Below are positions 25,184 to 34,314 of a DNA stretch of 64,000 bases, in pieces (the stretch's first letter is position 1; every line of letters starts with the position of its first letter). Under the pieces are notes generated by a model, which was given only the letters and a program-made list of their open reading frames with translations, ran no database searches and was not told where the DNA came from. Position numbers and translations under genes: made by a program. This DNA comes from Mesorhizobium prunaredense. GTDB lineage: Bacteria; Pseudomonadota; Alphaproteobacteria; Rhizobiales; Rhizobiaceae. Location of the stretch: contig NZ_FTPD01000067.1 of the NCBI RefSeq assembly GCF_900156895.1, forward strand, positions 486,699-550,698. Reading direction: 5' to 3'.

Positions 25184-25598
25184 TTTATTCCGTTGATATT
25201 GCCCGCTTTTTCGCTGCTTGGAAAGAGTGTCGCGAACATCGCGGTTTCCAATCCTGACGCTTGGTTTCCAATTCGCGTTCGCTTCCAGTTGCAGCGCGGG
25301 CTGCTTTACCTCAGCCCAGCGGGACTGCAAAAGCTTCATCCCGTCCACGGCCAGATGTTCACGCGGACCTCGCGCCAACGTACCGTTCTTCCATCCCGGT
25401 CGGCTTCTCGGCAATGCCGAGGCATCTATCGATATCCGGACGACACCAGAGTCCGGCGGAGGATCGCGACCAGTAAGAGAAGGCGACTGTTCAAAATCTG
25501 TCCGAAAGCGTACAAGACTAAATCGTCATGCATGCAATGGGCGCTGATGCTTAGGAGAGACCACCGCACTCCTGCCCCAAATGCGAGGCATTCGTGTG
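25184..25598. other. Gene-free stretch downstream of the tRNA
   Basis: No credible coding region is found in these 415 bases. Position next to a tRNA 3' end is a common integration site, but no integrase gene or repeated tRNA end is visible. Confidence 0.35.
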
Positions 25599-25775
25599 AT
25601 GGCAGAAGGACCCAACCCGGCCGGCCTGACCGACGACCATGTACGCGCGCTTGCGCAAGAGTCAGGTGCTACTGAGCAGCAAATACGTGACATCGCATCG
25701 CTGATCGGGTTCGATCGTGGCTCGATCCTTAGGGAAGCGCGTCTGTTGAGCCATGATCTAAGGCCGAAGCTCTAG
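25599..25775 (+). CDS. Small hypothetical protein, 58 aa, paralogue of the gene at 2726
   Basis: The protein starts MAEGPNPAGLTDDHVRALAQ and contains DRGSILREARLL, closely matching the small protein at 2726-2914. GAGG lies about nine bases before the chosen ATG; an earlier ATG at 25581 would add six residues. It should be a short helical protein. Its function is unknown. Confidence 0.6.
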   Translation: MAEGPNPAGLTDDHVRALAQESGATEQQIRDIASLIGFDRGSILREARLLSHDLRPKL

Positions 25776-25870
25776 GACTTGGTCACTAGCCTGATCTGGA
25801 CACTGAGACAGCCGTATCGATCTCGCGAATAGGCTGAATGGATTCTGCCCTGGCACGCGGGGCGTTTTCC

Positions 25871-26476
25871 TCAGCCTTTGGGCGGCTTGGACACGTCTTC
25901 TTCCGACATCGGCTTTTCTGGTCCGGCGTTCTCGCCAATACCGGACTTGGCGGCAAAACTGTAGAGAAGGCCTGCCACGACAAGCACCAAAAGCGTGCCG
26001 AGCGCCGCCACTTGCCACAGACCGAGCCCGCAGGCCACGCCAATTGCCCCAGACAGCCACATGCCTGCACCGGTCGTCAGCCCGTGGATCTCGCCTTTCG
26101 AAAACAAAATCGATCCGGCAGCAAGGAACGCGACGCCAGCGGTAACCGCTTCGACAACACGAATCGGATCGACCCTTACGGAATCCTGCTGAAACATCGG
26201 CGCGTGAATGATTTCAATCGTCAGAATACCGAAGGTAGCCGCTGCCACGCAGACCAGGATATGGGTGCGAAGCCCGGCAGGCCGATTTCGCCATTCGCGT
26301 TCGAACCCGATCGCCGCACCGAAGATCGACGCCAGCAGAAGCCTCGCCGCAATAACGGGAAACGGGACGTATGTCGGATGGCCGAATTCCTGGAAAAGCT
26401 GTTGCATGCGTAACCCGGGCTGACCGGCCACAACGTGCTCGGGCCGGCCAGGTTCCCCAATGCTGCCGTGATCCAT
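25871..26476 (-). CDS. MgtC/SapB-family membrane protein
   Basis: The protein has the MgtC N-terminal membrane domain: RLLLASIFGAAIGFEREWRN, with the conserved GxExxxR motif, then RTHILVCVAAATFGIL, VTAGVAFLAAGSILF and LTTGAGMWLSGAIGVACGLG. It ends in a short charged tail without the C-terminal soluble domain of longer members. MgtC proteins are linked to magnesium limitation and survival in hosts. The start at 26476 is an ATG; an internal ATG at 26407 is possible. Confidence 0.88.
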   Translation of the reverse strand: MDHGSIGEPGRPEHVVAGQPGLRMQQLFQEFGHPTYVPFPVIAARLLLASIFGAAIGFEREWRNRPAGLRTHILVCVAAATFGILTIEIIHAPMFQQDSVRVDPIRVVEAVTAGVAFLAAGSILFSKGEIHGLTTGAGMWLSGAIGVACGLGLWQVAALGTLLVLVVAGLLYSFAAKSGIGENAGPEKPMSEEDVSKPPKG

Positions 26477-26513
26477 CGAGGAATCAGTCAAAACTTGATT
26501 CAGGTTGAGGAGA

Positions 26514-27524
26514 TTACTTCTCCGAAACACCAGCCTCGGCAAAGCTTGCCATGCTGGTATGGCATTCGAGCGCGGAGCGGACGATGTTGACGGCGAGGCA
26601 GGCGCCGGAGCCTTCGCCGAGCCGCATGCCGAGGTCGAGCAGCGGCGGCAGGCCGAGCGCTTCGAGCAGCCGGCGATGGCCGGATTCGGCCGAGACATGG
26701 GCGGCAAGCGTGTGGGCGAGGCCGGCGGGGTGCAATCTTGCCAGCGGTGCGGCGGCGGCGGTGCAGACGAAGCCGTCGAGAAGCACCGGCACGCCTAAAT
26801 GGCGCGCCGCCAGCGTCGCGCCAAAGATGGCGGCGAGTTCGCGCCCGCCAAGTGCTGCTGCGATCCCCAGCGGGTCGGCAAGGGCCTCGGCGTGGCGCTT
26901 GAGGCCGGCCTCGATGGCGGTGATCTTGCGCACCAGGCCGGCATCGTCGACACCGGTGCCGCGCCCGGTCCATTTTTCCGCGCCGCCACCGAACAAAGCG
27001 GCCGAGATGGCTGCCGCCGGCGTGGTGTTGCCGATACCCATTTCGCCGAAACAGACGAGGTCGAGGTCTTTCGTCACCGCGCCGTAGCCGGCCGAGACGG
27101 CGGCGAGGAAGGCTTCGCCGTCCATTGCCGGCACTTGCGTGAAATCGCCGGTCGGATAATCGAGGTCGAGCGGAATGACGTCGAGTTCCGCACCGGCGAT
27201 GCGGGCAAGCTGGTTGATGGCGGCACCGCCGCCAGCGAAATTCGCCACCATCTGCACGGTGACCTCCGACGGGAAGGCCGACACGCCCTGTGCGGTGACG
27301 CCGTGGTTGCCGGCAAAGACCAGGACTTTTACGTGATCGAGCTGCGGCATGTCGCGGCCCTGCCAGCGGGCCAGCCAGGCGGCTATGGCTTCCAATCGGC
27401 CAAGGCTGCCTTGCGGCTTGGTCAGCGTGTCCTGGCGGCGGGCGACAGCATCTGCCGCGGCGTCGCTGCCGGCAGGCAGATCGAGGCAGGCCGCGCGCAA
27501 TTCATCGAGCGATTTGAAAGGCAT
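26514..27524 (-). CDS. cobT: Nicotinate-nucleotide--dimethylbenzimidazole phosphoribosyltransferase
   Basis: This enzyme makes alpha-ribazole phosphate from dimethylbenzimidazole and nicotinate mononucleotide for the lower loop of cobalamin. It is called CobU in Pseudomonas denitrificans and is not the cobaltochelatase subunit also named CobT. Typical segments are KPQGSLGRLEAIAAWLA, FAGNHGVTAQGVSAFP, CFGEMGIGNTTPAAAI with its active-site glutamate region, and LDLGMRLGEGSGACLA at the end. The 336-residue length is normal. It is the last gene of the cob series, 24 bases after cobS. Confidence 0.95.
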   Translation of the reverse strand: MPFKSLDELRAACLDLPAGSDAAADAVARRQDTLTKPQGSLGRLEAIAAWLARWQGRDMPQLDHVKVLVFAGNHGVTAQGVSAFPSEVTVQMVANFAGGGAAINQLARIAGAELDVIPLDLDYPTGDFTQVPAMDGEAFLAAVSAGYGAVTKDLDLVCFGEMGIGNTTPAAAISAALFGGGAEKWTGRGTGVDDAGLVRKITAIEAGLKRHAEALADPLGIAAALGGRELAAIFGATLAARHLGVPVLLDGFVCTAAAAPLARLHPAGLAHTLAAHVSAESGHRRLLEALGLPPLLDLGMRLGEGSGACLAVNIVRSALECHTSMASFAEAGVSEK

Positions 27525-27548
27525 GGGGGCAAAGTCTCCGAAACAGAG

Positions 27549-28310
27549 TCAGGAAAGGCAAACGGAAGCGACGAGCAGGATTGCGATTTCGCCAAGCTGC
27601 TGCAGCGCGCCGACCGTATCGCCGGTCTGGCCGCCGATCTGGCTGAGGCAAAGCATGCGGAAGCCGGCAAACAACAGGCCGAGCAGGATGAATGCGGCGG
27701 CCGCGCCACCGAAGCCTAGCGCCAGCAGCGCGACGGCGCCGAGCACGGCGCCGGCAATGGCGGTTTCGGCCGACACGGTGCCTGCATCGGCGGAGAGGCC
27801 GTCGCTGCGCGCCGCCGGCAAAAGATGCATGAAAGCGCCGAACAAGCCGCGCGAGGCGGCATGCGCGGCGATGAGAGCCAAGAACACGTAGGCGGGGCTG
27901 GCGAACTCCGAAAGCACGCTCCAGCGGATCAGCAGCGACAGAGCGAGCGCGCAGGCGCCATAGGCGCCGATGCGGCTGTCGCGCATGATCTCCAGTTTTT
28001 TCTCGCGCGTTTTGCCGCCGCCAAAGCCGTCGGCGACGTCCGAAAGCCCGTCTTCATGCATGCAGCCGGTGGCGAGCAAGGTCGCGGCAAGGGCAAGAGC
28101 CGCTGCCGGGCCGGCGGCAAGGCCGAGCCAGGTCCCGACCGCGTAGACCAAGGCGCCAATCAGAGCGACGGCAAGGCCGGCAACCGGCGCCGCCCAGATC
28201 GCGGCAGCAAGGCTGCGGTCGCGAAGATCGACGACCGGCAGCGGCAGCCGTGTGAAGAAGACGACGCAGAGCGCGATGTCATCGAGGATTTGCCGAGGCG
28301 AGAGGGTCAT
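27549..28310 (-). CDS. cobS: Adenosylcobinamide-GDP ribazoletransferase (cobalamin synthase)
   Basis: This integral membrane enzyme joins adenosylcobinamide-GDP to alpha-ribazole in the last steps of cobalamin synthesis (CobV in P. denitrificans). The conserved CMHEDGLSDVADGFGGG motif is followed by KLEIMRDSRIGAYG, and several hydrophobic helices fill the rest. The 253-residue length is normal. Its ATG overlaps the cobB stop by four bases. Confidence 0.95.
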   Translation of the reverse strand: MTLSPRQILDDIALCVVFFTRLPLPVVDLRDRSLAAAIWAAPVAGLAVALIGALVYAVGTWLGLAAGPAAALALAATLLATGCMHEDGLSDVADGFGGGKTREKKLEIMRDSRIGAYGACALALSLLIRWSVLSEFASPAYVFLALIAAHAASRGLFGAFMHLLPAARSDGLSADAGTVSAETAIAGAVLGAVALLALGFGGAAAAFILLGLLFAGFRMLCLSQIGGQTGDTVGALQQLGEIAILLVASVCLS

Positions 28311-29620
28311 TCGCCTCTCGCAATGGCATGGAAGAATGTGCCGCTGACATGGCCGCGCCGGTATCCGGAGGCGCCGAGCGGATTGCCTTGGCCGTCAGCG
28401 AGGTCGGCCAACGGTTCGTCACTGCCGGTGGCAATCATCTGCGCGTAGTGGAATTCGTGGCCGCGGATCAGCGCGCCTTGGGTTCCCAGCGGGCAATCGG
28501 CGCGCAGCCGCGCCTCGCGGTAGCCAAGGTTCATCTTTCTCTTGGCAAAACTGGTCGAGTGGCCGAGCAGGCCGAGCATCCTGTGCGTCTCGCCCAAAGC
28601 GTCCTCCAGCGCCTCGCCCAGAACCATGAAGCCGCCGCACTCGCCATGCACCGGCCGTGTTGCCGAAAACGCCTCGATGCCGGCCCTGAATTTCGCAGCC
28701 GCCGCGAGGCGGCCGGCGTGAAGCTCGGGATAGCCGCCCGGCAGCCAGCAGACATCGCAATTTTCGCCGGGCGCTTCGTCGGCAAGCGGCGAGAAGGCGA
28801 CGATTTCCGCCCCGGCCTTGCGCCAATGCGCGGCGACATGCGGATAGAGAAACGTGAAGGCGGCATCCTCTGCCAGTGCGATGCGTTGGCCGGGCGGTGG
28901 CAGCGCGTCGTCGAAACTGCCGGAAGCGGGTGCGAATGGCGCCGCCAGCGCCATGATGGCGTCGAGGTCGAGCGAGCGTTCGACCATGTCGGCCAGCCGG
29001 TCGAGATGCACCATCAGATTCTCATATTCGCCGGCCTGGACGAGGCCGAGATGGCGCTCCGGCAGGTTGAGCGAGGGATCGCGCAGGATCGCGCCGACCA
29101 CCGGCAGGCCGATCGCCTCGATCGCGTCGCCGCAGAGACGGCGGTGGCGCTCGCTGCCCAGCCGGTTCAGCACGACGCCGGCCATGCGCACATCAGGGTC
29201 ATAGGTGGCAAAACCCTTGGCGACGGCCGCCGCCGTGGTCGACTGCCCGGACACGTCGAGCACCAGCAGCACCGGCAGGCCGTAGAGCCGGGCGAGATCG
29301 GCGGCCGAGCCGGTGCGGCCCGGAGCAGCGGGAATCCCGTCGAACAGGCCCATGGCGCTTTCGAGGAAGATGAAATCGGCATCTTCAGTTGCGTCGCCTG
29401 CCAGCGCGTTGAGCAAAGCAGGCGGCATCGCCCAGCTGTCGAGATTGACGCCGGAAAGGCCTGTCGCGGCGGTGTGGAAGCCTGGGTCGATATAGTCGGG
29501 GCCGGACTTGGCGCCGCGAACCTTGAGGCCGCGCCGGGCGAGCGCGCGCAAAATACCGATGGTGACGCTGGTCTTGCCCGAGCCTGAGCGCGGCGCGCCG
29601 ATGATGATCGCGCGGGTCAT
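28307..29620 (-). CDS. cobB: Cobyrinate a,c-diamide synthase
   Basis: The enzyme amidates the a and c side chains of hydrogenobyrinic acid (or cobyrinate) using glutamine and ATP. The N-terminal P-loop-like domain starts IIIGAPRSGSGKTSV, KSGPDYIDPGFH is a family hallmark, and the C-terminal glutamine amidotransferase domain has its nucleophile cysteine in VHGECGGFMVLG. The 437-residue length is normal. It overlaps cobA upstream and cobS downstream by four bases each. Confidence 0.95.
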   Translation of the reverse strand: MTRAIIIGAPRSGSGKTSVTIGILRALARRGLKVRGAKSGPDYIDPGFHTAATGLSGVNLDSWAMPPALLNALAGDATEDADFIFLESAMGLFDGIPAAPGRTGSAADLARLYGLPVLLVLDVSGQSTTAAAVAKGFATYDPDVRMAGVVLNRLGSERHRRLCGDAIEAIGLPVVGAILRDPSLNLPERHLGLVQAGEYENLMVHLDRLADMVERSLDLDAIMALAAPFAPASGSFDDALPPPGQRIALAEDAAFTFLYPHVAAHWRKAGAEIVAFSPLADEAPGENCDVCWLPGGYPELHAGRLAAAAKFRAGIEAFSATRPVHGECGGFMVLGEALEDALGETHRMLGLLGHSTSFAKRKMNLGYREARLRADCPLGTQGALIRGHEFHYAQMIATGSDEPLADLADGQGNPLGASGYRRGHVSGTFFHAIARGE

Positions 29621-30435
29621 GGCTCGCCCGCCAATGCCGCGCGCATCGCGACGATGTCGCCGACGACGATCAGCGCCGGCGCGGTCAACCCGGCGGCGGC
29701 CGCCTCCTCGGCGATGGTGGCGAGGGTGGCGACGACGATGCGCTGCTGCGACGTCGTCGCGGCGACGATCACCGCAGCAGGCGTCGAAGGCGGCAGGCCA
29801 CCCTCAAGCAGCGAGGCTGATATCAGCGGCAGATTGGCCATGCCCATATAGACGACGACCGGCTGGCCGGTGCGGGCGATTGCTTTCCAGTCGAGGTCGT
29901 CGTCGGTGCCGGCGGCGTGGCCGGTGGCCAGGATCACCGCCTTGTTGATGCCGCGCATGGTGGCCGGGATGCCGGCTCCGGCAAGCGCGCTAAGGCCCGA
30001 AGTCAGGCCGGACAGGACGCGGAACGGAATGTTTTCGCGCGCCAGCGCCAGCGCCTCTTCGCCGCCGCGGCCGAAAATATAGGGGTCGCCGCCTTTCAGC
30101 CTGACGACGCGGCGGCCCTCGCGCGCCAGCCGCACCAGCAAAGCGGTGATGTCGTCCTGCTTCATCGACGGCTGGCCGCCACGCTTGCCGACGTAAAACA
30201 GCTCGGCGCCCGCCGCCACTGCGACGACATCGGGAGAAACCAGCGCGTCGTAGACGAGGGCATCGCACTGCCCAAGCGATGCCAGCACTTCCAGCGTCAG
30301 GCAGCCGGGATCGCCGGGGCCGGCGCCGGCCAGCCAGACATGGCCCGGCTCCAACTGGCGCGGCTTGAAGTTCAGCCGGGCCAAAGCCTGTTCGATCGTG
30401 GTGTTTCCACCTCTGATTCCGGTGCCGTCGTTCAC
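29617..30435 (-). CDS. cobA: Uroporphyrinogen-III C-methyltransferase
   Basis: CobA methylates uroporphyrinogen III twice to give precorrin-2, the entry step of the corrin and siroheme branches. The SAM-binding motif is WLAGAGPGDPGCLTL, followed by DALVYDALVS, YVGKRGGQPSMKQDDI, RLKGGDPYIFGRGGEEA and VVVYMGMANL, all typical. The start is the GTG at 30435 that overlaps the cobM stop (GTGA); the upstream open frame is not family-like. The length is 272 residues. Confidence 0.95.
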   Translation of the reverse strand: MNDGTGIRGGNTTIEQALARLNFKPRQLEPGHVWLAGAGPGDPGCLTLEVLASLGQCDALVYDALVSPDVVAVAAGAELFYVGKRGGQPSMKQDDITALLVRLAREGRRVVRLKGGDPYIFGRGGEEALALARENIPFRVLSGLTSGLSALAGAGIPATMRGINKAVILATGHAAGTDDDLDWKAIARTGQPVVVYMGMANLPLISASLLEGGLPPSTPAAVIVAATTSQQRIVVATLATIAEEAAAAGLTAPALIVVGDIVAMRAALAGEP

Positions 30436-31196
30436 AGTCCGTCCCGTCCGCGAAAACGCCGCTGGTAGTGGGCGTCGTAAAGTGAGCTCTCGCCAAAGCC
30501 TTCCGCCGCCAGCGAGCGGCCGACGAAGATGATGGCCGTGCGCTCCATCGGATCGGCGGCCAGTTGCGCCTCGATCGTCGCCAGCGTGCCGGTCAGCACG
30601 CGCTCGTCCGGCCAGGAGGCACGGAAGACGATCGCTGCCGGGCAATCGGCGCCATAGAACGGCGTCAGCTCGGCGACGATCCGGTCGATGGCGTGGATGG
30701 CAAGATGGATGGCCAGCGTCGCGCCGGTGCGGCCGAAGCCGGCCAGCGTCTCGCCAGGCGGCATTTTGGACGCGCGGCCGGAGATGCGGGTCAGCACCAG
30801 GCTCTGCGCGACTTCGGGGATGGTCAGCTCGCGGCGCAGCGCTGCCGCGGCAGCCGCGAAGGAGGGCACGCCCGGCGTCAGCGTATAGGCGATGCCGTGC
30901 TTCTCCAGCCGGCGGATCTGCTCGGCGACGGCGCTCCACACCGACAGGTCGCCGGAATGCAGGCGGGAGACGTCGTGGCCGGCCTGGTGGGCCGCCACAT
31001 ACTCCGCTTCGATCTCGTCGAGCGACATCGGCGCGGTGTCGATCAGCTTCGTGCCGGGCGCGCAGTGCTGCAACAGTTCCGGGGCGACGATCGAGCCGGC
31101 ATAGAGGCAGACCGGGCAGCTTGCCAGCAGCCGGCTGCCGCGCAAGGTGATGAGGTCGGCCGCGCCGGGTCCGGCGCCGATGAAATGGACGGTCAT
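30432..31196 (-). CDS. cobM: Precorrin-4 C11-methyltransferase
   Basis: CobM adds a methyl group at C-11 of precorrin-4. The start MTVHFIGAGPGAADLITLRG is typical, followed by CLYAGSIVAPELL and RLHSGDLSVWSAVAEQ, then YTLTPGVPSFAAAAA. The 254-residue length is normal. It overlaps cobE and cobA by four bases on either side. Confidence 0.95.
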   Translation of the reverse strand: MTVHFIGAGPGAADLITLRGSRLLASCPVCLYAGSIVAPELLQHCAPGTKLIDTAPMSLDEIEAEYVAAHQAGHDVSRLHSGDLSVWSAVAEQIRRLEKHGIAYTLTPGVPSFAAAAAALRRELTIPEVAQSLVLTRISGRASKMPPGETLAGFGRTGATLAIHLAIHAIDRIVAELTPFYGADCPAAIVFRASWPDERVLTGTLATIEAQLAADPMERTAIIFVGRSLAAEGFGESSLYDAHYQRRFRGRDGL

Positions 31197-31579
31197 GCCG
31201 CATCTCCGCTGATGGCGATGGCGCAAGTGGCCGGGCCAAGCACGGTGCGCGGCCCGAGCAGTTTTGCGCCTTTGCCCGCGGCAGCAAGCGCCGAGGCTTC
31301 GGAAACTGAAGGCGTGCCGGCACGCGCCTGGGACAGGTCGGAACGGCTGATCGTGCGCGACGATGCGGCCTCGAGCGCAGCGTCCTCGACAACGATCACT
31401 GGCAGGGCGAGTTCGCGCCCCGCCGAAAAGATTGCCTGCTCGTCCTGCTTCAGAGAAGCGGTGGCGAGCGCCGAAAGCGCCGTCATCGCCAGCCCATGCG
31501 CTTCCAGAGCGGTCTCTATCGCGGCAAGCACGTCCCTTGCGCTGACATTCTTGCGGCTGCCGATGCCCGCGACCATCAT
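31193..31579 (-). CDS. cobE: Cobalamin biosynthesis protein CobE
   Basis: CobE is a small protein related to the C-terminal part of CbiG and is needed for cobalamin synthesis in P. denitrificans, though its exact step is not well defined. MVAGIGSRKNVSARDVLAAI at the start and ALSALATASLKQDEQAI are family features. The ATG at 31579 overlaps the cobL stop (ATGA). The length is 128 residues. Confidence 0.88.
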   Translation of the reverse strand: MMVAGIGSRKNVSARDVLAAIETALEAHGLAMTALSALATASLKQDEQAIFSAGRELALPVIVVEDAALEAASSRTISRSDLSQARAGTPSVSEASALAAAGKGAKLLGPRTVLGPATCAIAISGDAA

Positions 31580-32817
31580 GGCTTGACCCAGCTCCATTGG
31601 GTGACCGGCATGGCCGGCCGCCATGCCTGCATCGAGCCAACCGGCGAAGCGCGGGATAGTGCGATGCGGGTGAGTTCGCCGCCGAGCGACGCGTGACGGG
31701 AGAGAAGCAGCGCCTCCATCTCCAGCGTCACCGCGTTGGCGACCAGCCGGCCGCCAGCACGCAGGGCCTCGATGGCCGTTTCCAGCACGCCGGTATCGCT
31801 GCCGCCGCCGCCGACGAAGATCGCGCCCGGCGTCTCCAATCCGGCGAGTGCCTGCGGTGCCGAGCCCTCGACGACGGCAAGACCGGGTACGCCGCAGGCG
31901 GAACCGTTGCGGCGGATGCGAGCGGCGCGGGCCGGATCGGCCTCGATGGCAATGGCGCGCATCGTCGGATGGGCGAGCATCCATTCGATGCCGATCGAGC
32001 CGGAACCGGCGCCGATGTCCCACAGCAACTCGCCGCGCCTGGGGGCGAGGGCGGACAGGGTAATGGCGCGCACTTCGCGCTTGGTGATCTGGCCGTCATG
32101 CGCGAACAAATGATCGGCAAGGCCCGATGTCAACGGCAGGATGCGTGCTTCTGAAGTTGAGTCAACTTCGACCGCCAGCACATTGAGCGGGTTGATCTTT
32201 TCCAGGTCGAACGCGCCTGCGCGCGCCGAGCGCAGCCTTTCGTTCGGGCCGCCCAGCGCCTCAAGAATCGTCAGCCGCGAGGCACCGAAGTCGAGTTCGG
32301 TCAGCAGGCGCGCAATCGCCGCTGGCGCATCGCCGTCCGAGGTCAGCGCGAGGATGCGGCTGCCCGGATGCAGCAACGGCCGGACCAGGTCGAGCGGGCG
32401 GCCGTGCAGCGAAATGGTCTCGATATCCTGCAGCGCCCAGCCGAGGCGGGCGGCGGCCAGCGAGAAGGCAGAAGCGGCGGGGATCACCTGCATCTCCTGG
32501 GGAGGAATTTTGCGAGCAAGGGTGACGCCGACCCCATGGAAGAACGGATCGCCTGAAGCCAGCACGCAGACGCGTCTGCCGGAAAGCGCCAGCACGTCGC
32601 GCATCTCGGCATCGAAAGGGGTCGGCCAGGCACGGGCCTTGCCTTTGCTGAGCGATGCGACGAGCGCAAGGTGGCGCGTGCCGCCGAAGACGAATTCGGC
32701 CTCGGCGATCAGCCGCTTGGCCTCGTCGCCGAGACCCGCTACACCGTCCTCGCCGATACCGACGATTGTTAGCCACCTTGAGTTGAGCTTGGCGCAGCGC
32801 GGACCCTCAGCAGGCAT
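31576..32817 (-). CDS. cobL: Precorrin-6Y C5,15-methyltransferase (decarboxylating)
   Basis: CobL is a two-domain enzyme that methylates C-5 and C-15 and removes the acetate carboxyl at C-12. The N-terminal domain starts WLTIVGIGEDGVAGLGDEA and contains VLASGDPFFHGVGVTLA; the C-terminal domain has ELLWDIGAGSGSIGIEWM, a class I methyltransferase SAM motif, and FVGGGGSDTGVLE. The length is 413 residues. The ATG at 32817 shares two bases with the start codon of cobK on the opposite strand, so its ribosome binding site lies inside cobK. Confidence 0.95.
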   Translation of the reverse strand: MPAEGPRCAKLNSRWLTIVGIGEDGVAGLGDEAKRLIAEAEFVFGGTRHLALVASLSKGKARAWPTPFDAEMRDVLALSGRRVCVLASGDPFFHGVGVTLARKIPPQEMQVIPAASAFSLAAARLGWALQDIETISLHGRPLDLVRPLLHPGSRILALTSDGDAPAAIARLLTELDFGASRLTILEALGGPNERLRSARAGAFDLEKINPLNVLAVEVDSTSEARILPLTSGLADHLFAHDGQITKREVRAITLSALAPRRGELLWDIGAGSGSIGIEWMLAHPTMRAIAIEADPARAARIRRNGSACGVPGLAVVEGSAPQALAGLETPGAIFVGGGGSDTGVLETAIEALRAGGRLVANAVTLEMEALLLSRHASLGGELTRIALSRASPVGSMQAWRPAMPVTQWSWVKP

Positions 32818-33586
32818 GATGACCCACCGCATTCTGATCCTCGGCGGAACCACCGAAGCCCGGCAACTGGCGGGAAAGCTGGCCGCGCGCGCCGATGTCG
32901 CGCTCACGCTGTCGCTGGCCGGGCGCACCGAAAATCCTGTCGCGCAAGGTGTGCCGACGAGGGTAGGCGGTTTCGGCGGCGCCGACGGGTTGGCGGCGTT
33001 TCTTCGCGACACCCGTATCGAGCTGCTGGTCGACGCCACGCATCCCTATGCGGCGCAAATCTCGGCCAATGCCGCGGCAGCGGCGCATGGGGCCGGTGTG
33101 CCGATCATCGCGCTCAGGCGCCCAGGCTGGGAGCCGGCCGAAGGCGACCGCTGGACGCTGGTCGACAGCGTTGCCGGCGCGGTGACGGCGCTGGCCGCTG
33201 CGCCGCGCCGCGTCTTCCTGGCGCTCGGACGGCAGGAGGTCGCCGCCTTCGAGGCCGCACCCCAACATCACTATCTTGTCCGCAGCGTCGATCCGGTCGA
33301 GCCAAGGCTTGCCGTGCCCGATGCGAGCTATCTCTTGGCGCGCGGGCCGTTCCGGGAAGCCGACGAACGTGCACTGCTTCTGGAACACCGCATCGACGTC
33401 GTCGTTTCCAAGAACAGCGGCGGCGAGGCGACCTACGGCAAGATCGCCGCAGCGCGGTCGCTCGGCGTCGAGGTGGTGATGATCCGCAGGCCGACGCTGC
33501 CGGACGTTGCGTCGGCTGAAACCGTCGAAGCCCTTGCCGCGATGGTCGGTCATTTTCTTAGGCCCGCCGCCGAGCGCGGCGTATAG
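32816..33586 (+). CDS. cobK: Precorrin-6A reductase, on the strand opposite the other cob genes
   Basis: CobK reduces precorrin-6A with NADPH. The start MMTHRILILGGTTEARQLAG is characteristic, followed by LLVDATHPYAAQISANA, VFLALGRQEVAAFE and VVSKNSGGEATYGKIAAA, all conserved. The length is 256 residues. It is the only cob gene on the plus strand here. Its start codon overlaps that of cobL and its last 37 bases overlap the end of cobJ, so it is wholly embedded in the antisense direction between them. The second ATG (32819) may be the real start. Confidence 0.95.
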   Translation: MMTHRILILGGTTEARQLAGKLAARADVALTLSLAGRTENPVAQGVPTRVGGFGGADGLAAFLRDTRIELLVDATHPYAAQISANAAAAAHGAGVPIIALRRPGWEPAEGDRWTLVDSVAGAVTALAAAPRRVFLALGRQEVAAFEAAPQHHYLVRSVDPVEPRLAVPDASYLLARGPFREADERALLLEHRIDVVVSKNSGGEATYGKIAAARSLGVEVVMIRRPTLPDVASAETVEALAAMVGHFLRPAAERGV

Positions 33587-34314
33587 ACCAGCGCCGGTTT
33601 TTCACCGCGCTTGATGATCCTGGTTTCTGGCGAGCCGATGATGATGCAGGTCGCCATGTCGGCCTTTTCCGCATCGGCGTCCGCCAGCAGAAAAACCTCG
33701 ATGCGCTCGTCGGGACGGCCGGCGGCGCGGCCGAAGACGACCGGCGTGGTGCCGGGCAGGATCGCCGTGAGGCATTCGAAGGCGCGGCCAAGCTGCCAGG
33801 GGCGCGCCTTGCTGATCGGATTGTAGAGCGCGATGACGAAGCCGGCGCCGGCCGCCGCCAGCAGCCGCAATTCGATGAGGTCCCATGGTTTTAGATTGTC
33901 GGACAACGAGATGGCGCAGAAATCATGGCCGAGCGGTGCGCCGATCCGGGCAGCGACGGCGAGCATGGCGGTGATGCCGGGCAGCATCGCCACGTCAACG
34001 GCACGCCATTCGGCCGGACCGGCCTCGATCGCCTCGCAGACGGCTGCCGCCATGGCAAAGACGCCGGGGTCGCCGCCCGAGACGACGGCGACATCGTGGC
34101 CCTGCGCAGCCATTGTCAGCGCGTCCTTGGCACGGGACAACTCCTCGCGATTGTCGGAGGCGACGCGGGTCTGGTCGGGGCGCAGGTCGAGCCGGTCGAG
34201 ATACGGCTTGTAGCCGTAGAAGAATCTTGCCTCGGCGACGGCGCGGCTCGCTTCCGGCGTCACCTGGTCGGCATTGCCGGGCCCGAGGCCGATAACGGTC
34301 AGGCGGCCGCTCAT
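33550..34314 (-). CDS. cobJ: Precorrin-3B C17-methyltransferase
   Basis: CobJ methylates C-17 and contracts the macrocycle ring. It begins MSGRLTVIGLGPGNADQVTP and contains FFYGYKPYLDRL, VAVVSGGDPGVFAMAAAVCE, CAISLSDNLKPWDLIELRL and ALYNPISKARPWQL, all conserved. The start at 34314 overlaps the cobI stop by four bases. The C-terminal 37 bases overlap cobK on the opposite strand. The length is 254 residues. Confidence 0.95.
   Translation of the reverse strand: MSGRLTVIGLGPGNADQVTPEASRAVAEARFFYGYKPYLDRLDLRPDQTRVASDNREELSRAKDALTMAAQGHDVAVVSGGDPGVFAMAAAVCEAIEAGPAEWRAVDVAMLPGITAMLAVAARIGAPLGHDFCAISLSDNLKPWDLIELRLLAAAGAGFVIALYNPISKARPWQLGRAFECLTAILPGTTPVVFGRAAGRPDERIEVFLLADADAEKADMATCIIIGSPETRIIKRGEKPALVYTPRSAAGLRK

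Noticed and set aside
29617..31392. Very long minus-strand frame (591 codons) covering cobA and part of cobM
   Set aside because: Only the last 272 codons match CobA; the upstream part is an out-of-frame reading of cobM.
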